DNA from: SIG480 sp045537045
Lineage (GTDB): Bacteria; Bacillota; Clostridia; Oscillospirales; JAAYXM01
Length of the DNA: 21,902 nt
Direction: 5' to 3'
Assembly: GCA_045537045.1 (NCBI GenBank)
Contig: JAZSOS010000020.1
Location: 1-21,902, forward strand
A program made the translations under genes and the position numbers. The notes beneath the pieces were generated by a model. That model did not search any database and had not been told where the DNA came from. It saw only the letters and a program-made list of their open reading frames with translations. Of the stretch, positions 21,801 to 21,902 are shown in pieces; within the stretch, counting starts at the first letter, position 1, and every line of letters starts with the position of its first letter.

Positions 21801-21902
21801 TCAACATTTGTTTTTACTCCCATTCTTAAGACACTCTTTGCATAATTTCTTTGCACCGACTTCCGCTACAGTTCCTGACCTCCTGCCTTGCTTGACACCA
21901 AC
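21801..21902 (-). CDS. C-terminal end of an unidentified gene (runs off the window)
   Basis: On the minus strand the frame starting at base 21902 is open for 33 codons, then TGA at 21803-21801. The visible end is basic and contains KKLCKECLKNGSKNKC, with a CxxC pair and a terminal Cys. It lies 80 bases upstream of the small gene and in the same direction, so it is probably element cargo. The family cannot be told from this fragment, and an open frame this short could be chance. Confidence 0.4.
   Translation of the reverse strand, partial: VGVKQGRRSGTVAEVGAKKLCKECLKNGSKNKC

Noticed and set aside
1..21902. CRISPR array, insertion sequence with terminal repeats, or toxin-antitoxin pair
   Set aside because: No regularly spaced direct repeats, transposase frame or recognisable toxin-antitoxin pair was seen on either strand; the only mobile-element gene identified is the serine recombinase.

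Overview
The window is chromosomal DNA from an endospore-forming member of the Firmicutes, class Clostridia. The evidence is a complete spoIVA, the rplS-lepB-ylqF-rnhB-yraN order, the tig-clpP-clpX-lon-engB order, purine-rich Shine-Dalgarno sites before nearly every gene, and moderately AT-rich intergenic DNA with Gram-positive-type promoters. I cannot name the genus. A pyruvate phosphate dikinase and a secondary alcohol dehydrogenase of the Thermoanaerobacter brockii type suggest a fermentative anaerobe.

Layout. (1) 1-3240, plus strand: the 3' two thirds of ppdK, a strong terminator, then a zinc/NADP secondary alcohol dehydrogenase. Its upstream region carries a sequence close to the sporulation sigma-E promoter consensus. 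(2) 3278-4831, minus: spoIVA, converging on the dehydrogenase with two hairpins between them. (3) 4896-12839, minus: a protein quality-control run tig, clpP, clpX, lon, engB and finally lysA, with a terminator after lysA. Trigger factor, ClpXP and Lon cover folding and degradation of new proteins, EngB is a ribosome assembly GTPase, and LysA makes lysine. (4) 12926-15111, minus: thrC and a calcineurin-like phosphoesterase joined by a one-base overlap, with a candidate promoter before thrC. (5) 15310-18323, minus: rplS, lepB, ylqF/rbgA, rnhB, yraN, headed by a very good promoter. (6) 18363-19440, minus: a SASA/SGNH-type esterase with its own promoter, followed by overlapping micro-ORFs.

(7) 19592-19832, plus: a solitary tRNA-Leu(CAG) with a consensus promoter, a structured leader and a terminator. 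(8) 19836-21902, minus: the end of a probable integrative element. It has a large serine recombinase whose stop codon is about 40 bases from the tRNA, a 58-residue unknown protein, and the C-terminal end of another gene running off the window.

Most of the window is core housekeeping. The points most worth a second look are the sigma-E-like promoter on the alcohol dehydrogenase next to spoIVA, the lysine/alanine-rich tail on trigger factor, the strong hairpin between tig and clpP, the nested inverted repeats before thrC, the micro-ORF chain after the esterase, and the element boundary at tRNA-Leu. I found no convincing new multi-gene system. The unexplored part is the mobile element that continues past the right edge.
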